Shown here in pieces: positions 63,899 through 64,000 of a stretch of 64,000 nucleotides of DNA. Each line of letters opens with the position of its first letter. The first letter of the stretch is position 1. Below the pieces are notes generated by a model. It was not told the DNA's origin. It was given only the letters and a program-made list of their open reading frames with translations, and searched no databases. Source of the stretch: Lactimicrobium massiliense. GTDB lineage: Bacteria; Bacillota_I; Bacilli_A; Erysipelotrichales; Erysipelotrichaceae. The position numbers and the translations under genes were made by a program. The DNA lies in NCBI RefSeq assembly GCF_900343155.1, contig NZ_OUNG01000003.1, forward strand, positions 186,001-250,000, in the 5' to 3' direction.

Positions 63899-64000
63899 CT
63901 ATATTTCCCCCTCAATACCGAGGGGGATATCCTCGTTGCTGATAACGTAGATTTTGTCGAATATCGCATGATTCATCAGACGCTTGATTTTATCACTGGC
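63899..64000 (-). CDS. C-terminal end of a serine-recombinase-like protein (partial)
   Basis: Thirty-three codons open to the right edge and end at TAG: KIKRLMNHAIFDKIYVISNE, then a short acidic tail. FDKIYV is typical of the last segment of large serine recombinases. Only the tail is in the window, so the assignment is tentative. It lies 190 bp from tRNA-Ala, a common place for integrative elements. Confidence 0.4.
   Translation of the reverse strand, partial: ASDKIKRLMNHAIFDKIYVISNEDIPLGIEGEI

Overview
The window looks like a Bacillota (Firmicutes) chromosome of moderate GC, most like a strictly fermentative gut anaerobe of the Erysipelotrichaceae type. This is an inference from gene style: an [FeFe] hydrogenase carrying rubredoxin-like domains, GH4 phospho-glucosidase with a MurR/RpiR regulator, short upstream regions with extended -10 promoters, and many gut-type mobile elements. 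No rRNA is present to confirm it.

Layout. 1-7500: housekeeping and metabolism, all on the minus strand (tag, ogt, purB, a ureohydrolase, a VOC protein, the hydrogenase, a decayed TAXI-type binding protein, a TMEM175-type channel). 7600-16050: a graveyard of mobile DNA (IS110, IS21 and IS200/IS605 pieces, an antitoxin-like fusion, a DUF4143 ATPase, a group II intron). 16069-52250: a genomic island of about 36 kb lying between two copies of the guaA 3' end (attL at 16069, attR at 52237). 52236-64000: core genes again (pyrG-guaA, uppP, a short GH77-like protein, cyclophilin, GH4/rpiR, dacA, an SDR, an LD-carboxypeptidase, tRNA-Ala), ending in the tail of another site-specific recombinase.

The island carries a Mef-like macrolide efflux gene with an attenuator, regulators, and a type I BREX phage-defence operon read right to left: HTH regulator, brxA, brxB, brxC, pglX, an unrecognised membrane-anchored gene, pglZ, brxL, then two more coupled genes (a possible DUF6414-like protein and a Clp-type AAA ATPase). 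It also carries an integrase/excisionase/repressor switch with phased operators, a CoiA-like zinc protein, and a pair of large, divergent tyrosine-recombinase-like proteins.

The main discovery is that brxL is broken by integration of a whole small rolling-circle plasmid of the pMV158 type. The nick region (dso), copG, antisense-RNA terminator, rep, oriT and mobV can all be located. The plasmid rep has lost its own start and is fused in frame to the first ~338 residues of BrxL. The BrxL C-terminal half and the two genes after it now sit downstream of the plasmid copG promoter. An IS66 element with a perfect 8-bp target duplication interrupts the plasmid. Likewise, an ISL3 element with a perfect 8-bp duplication splits a 946-codon recombinase-like gene whose frame is exactly restored when the IS is removed in silico. 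The BREX system therefore probably keeps its methylation genes but has a disabled BrxL.
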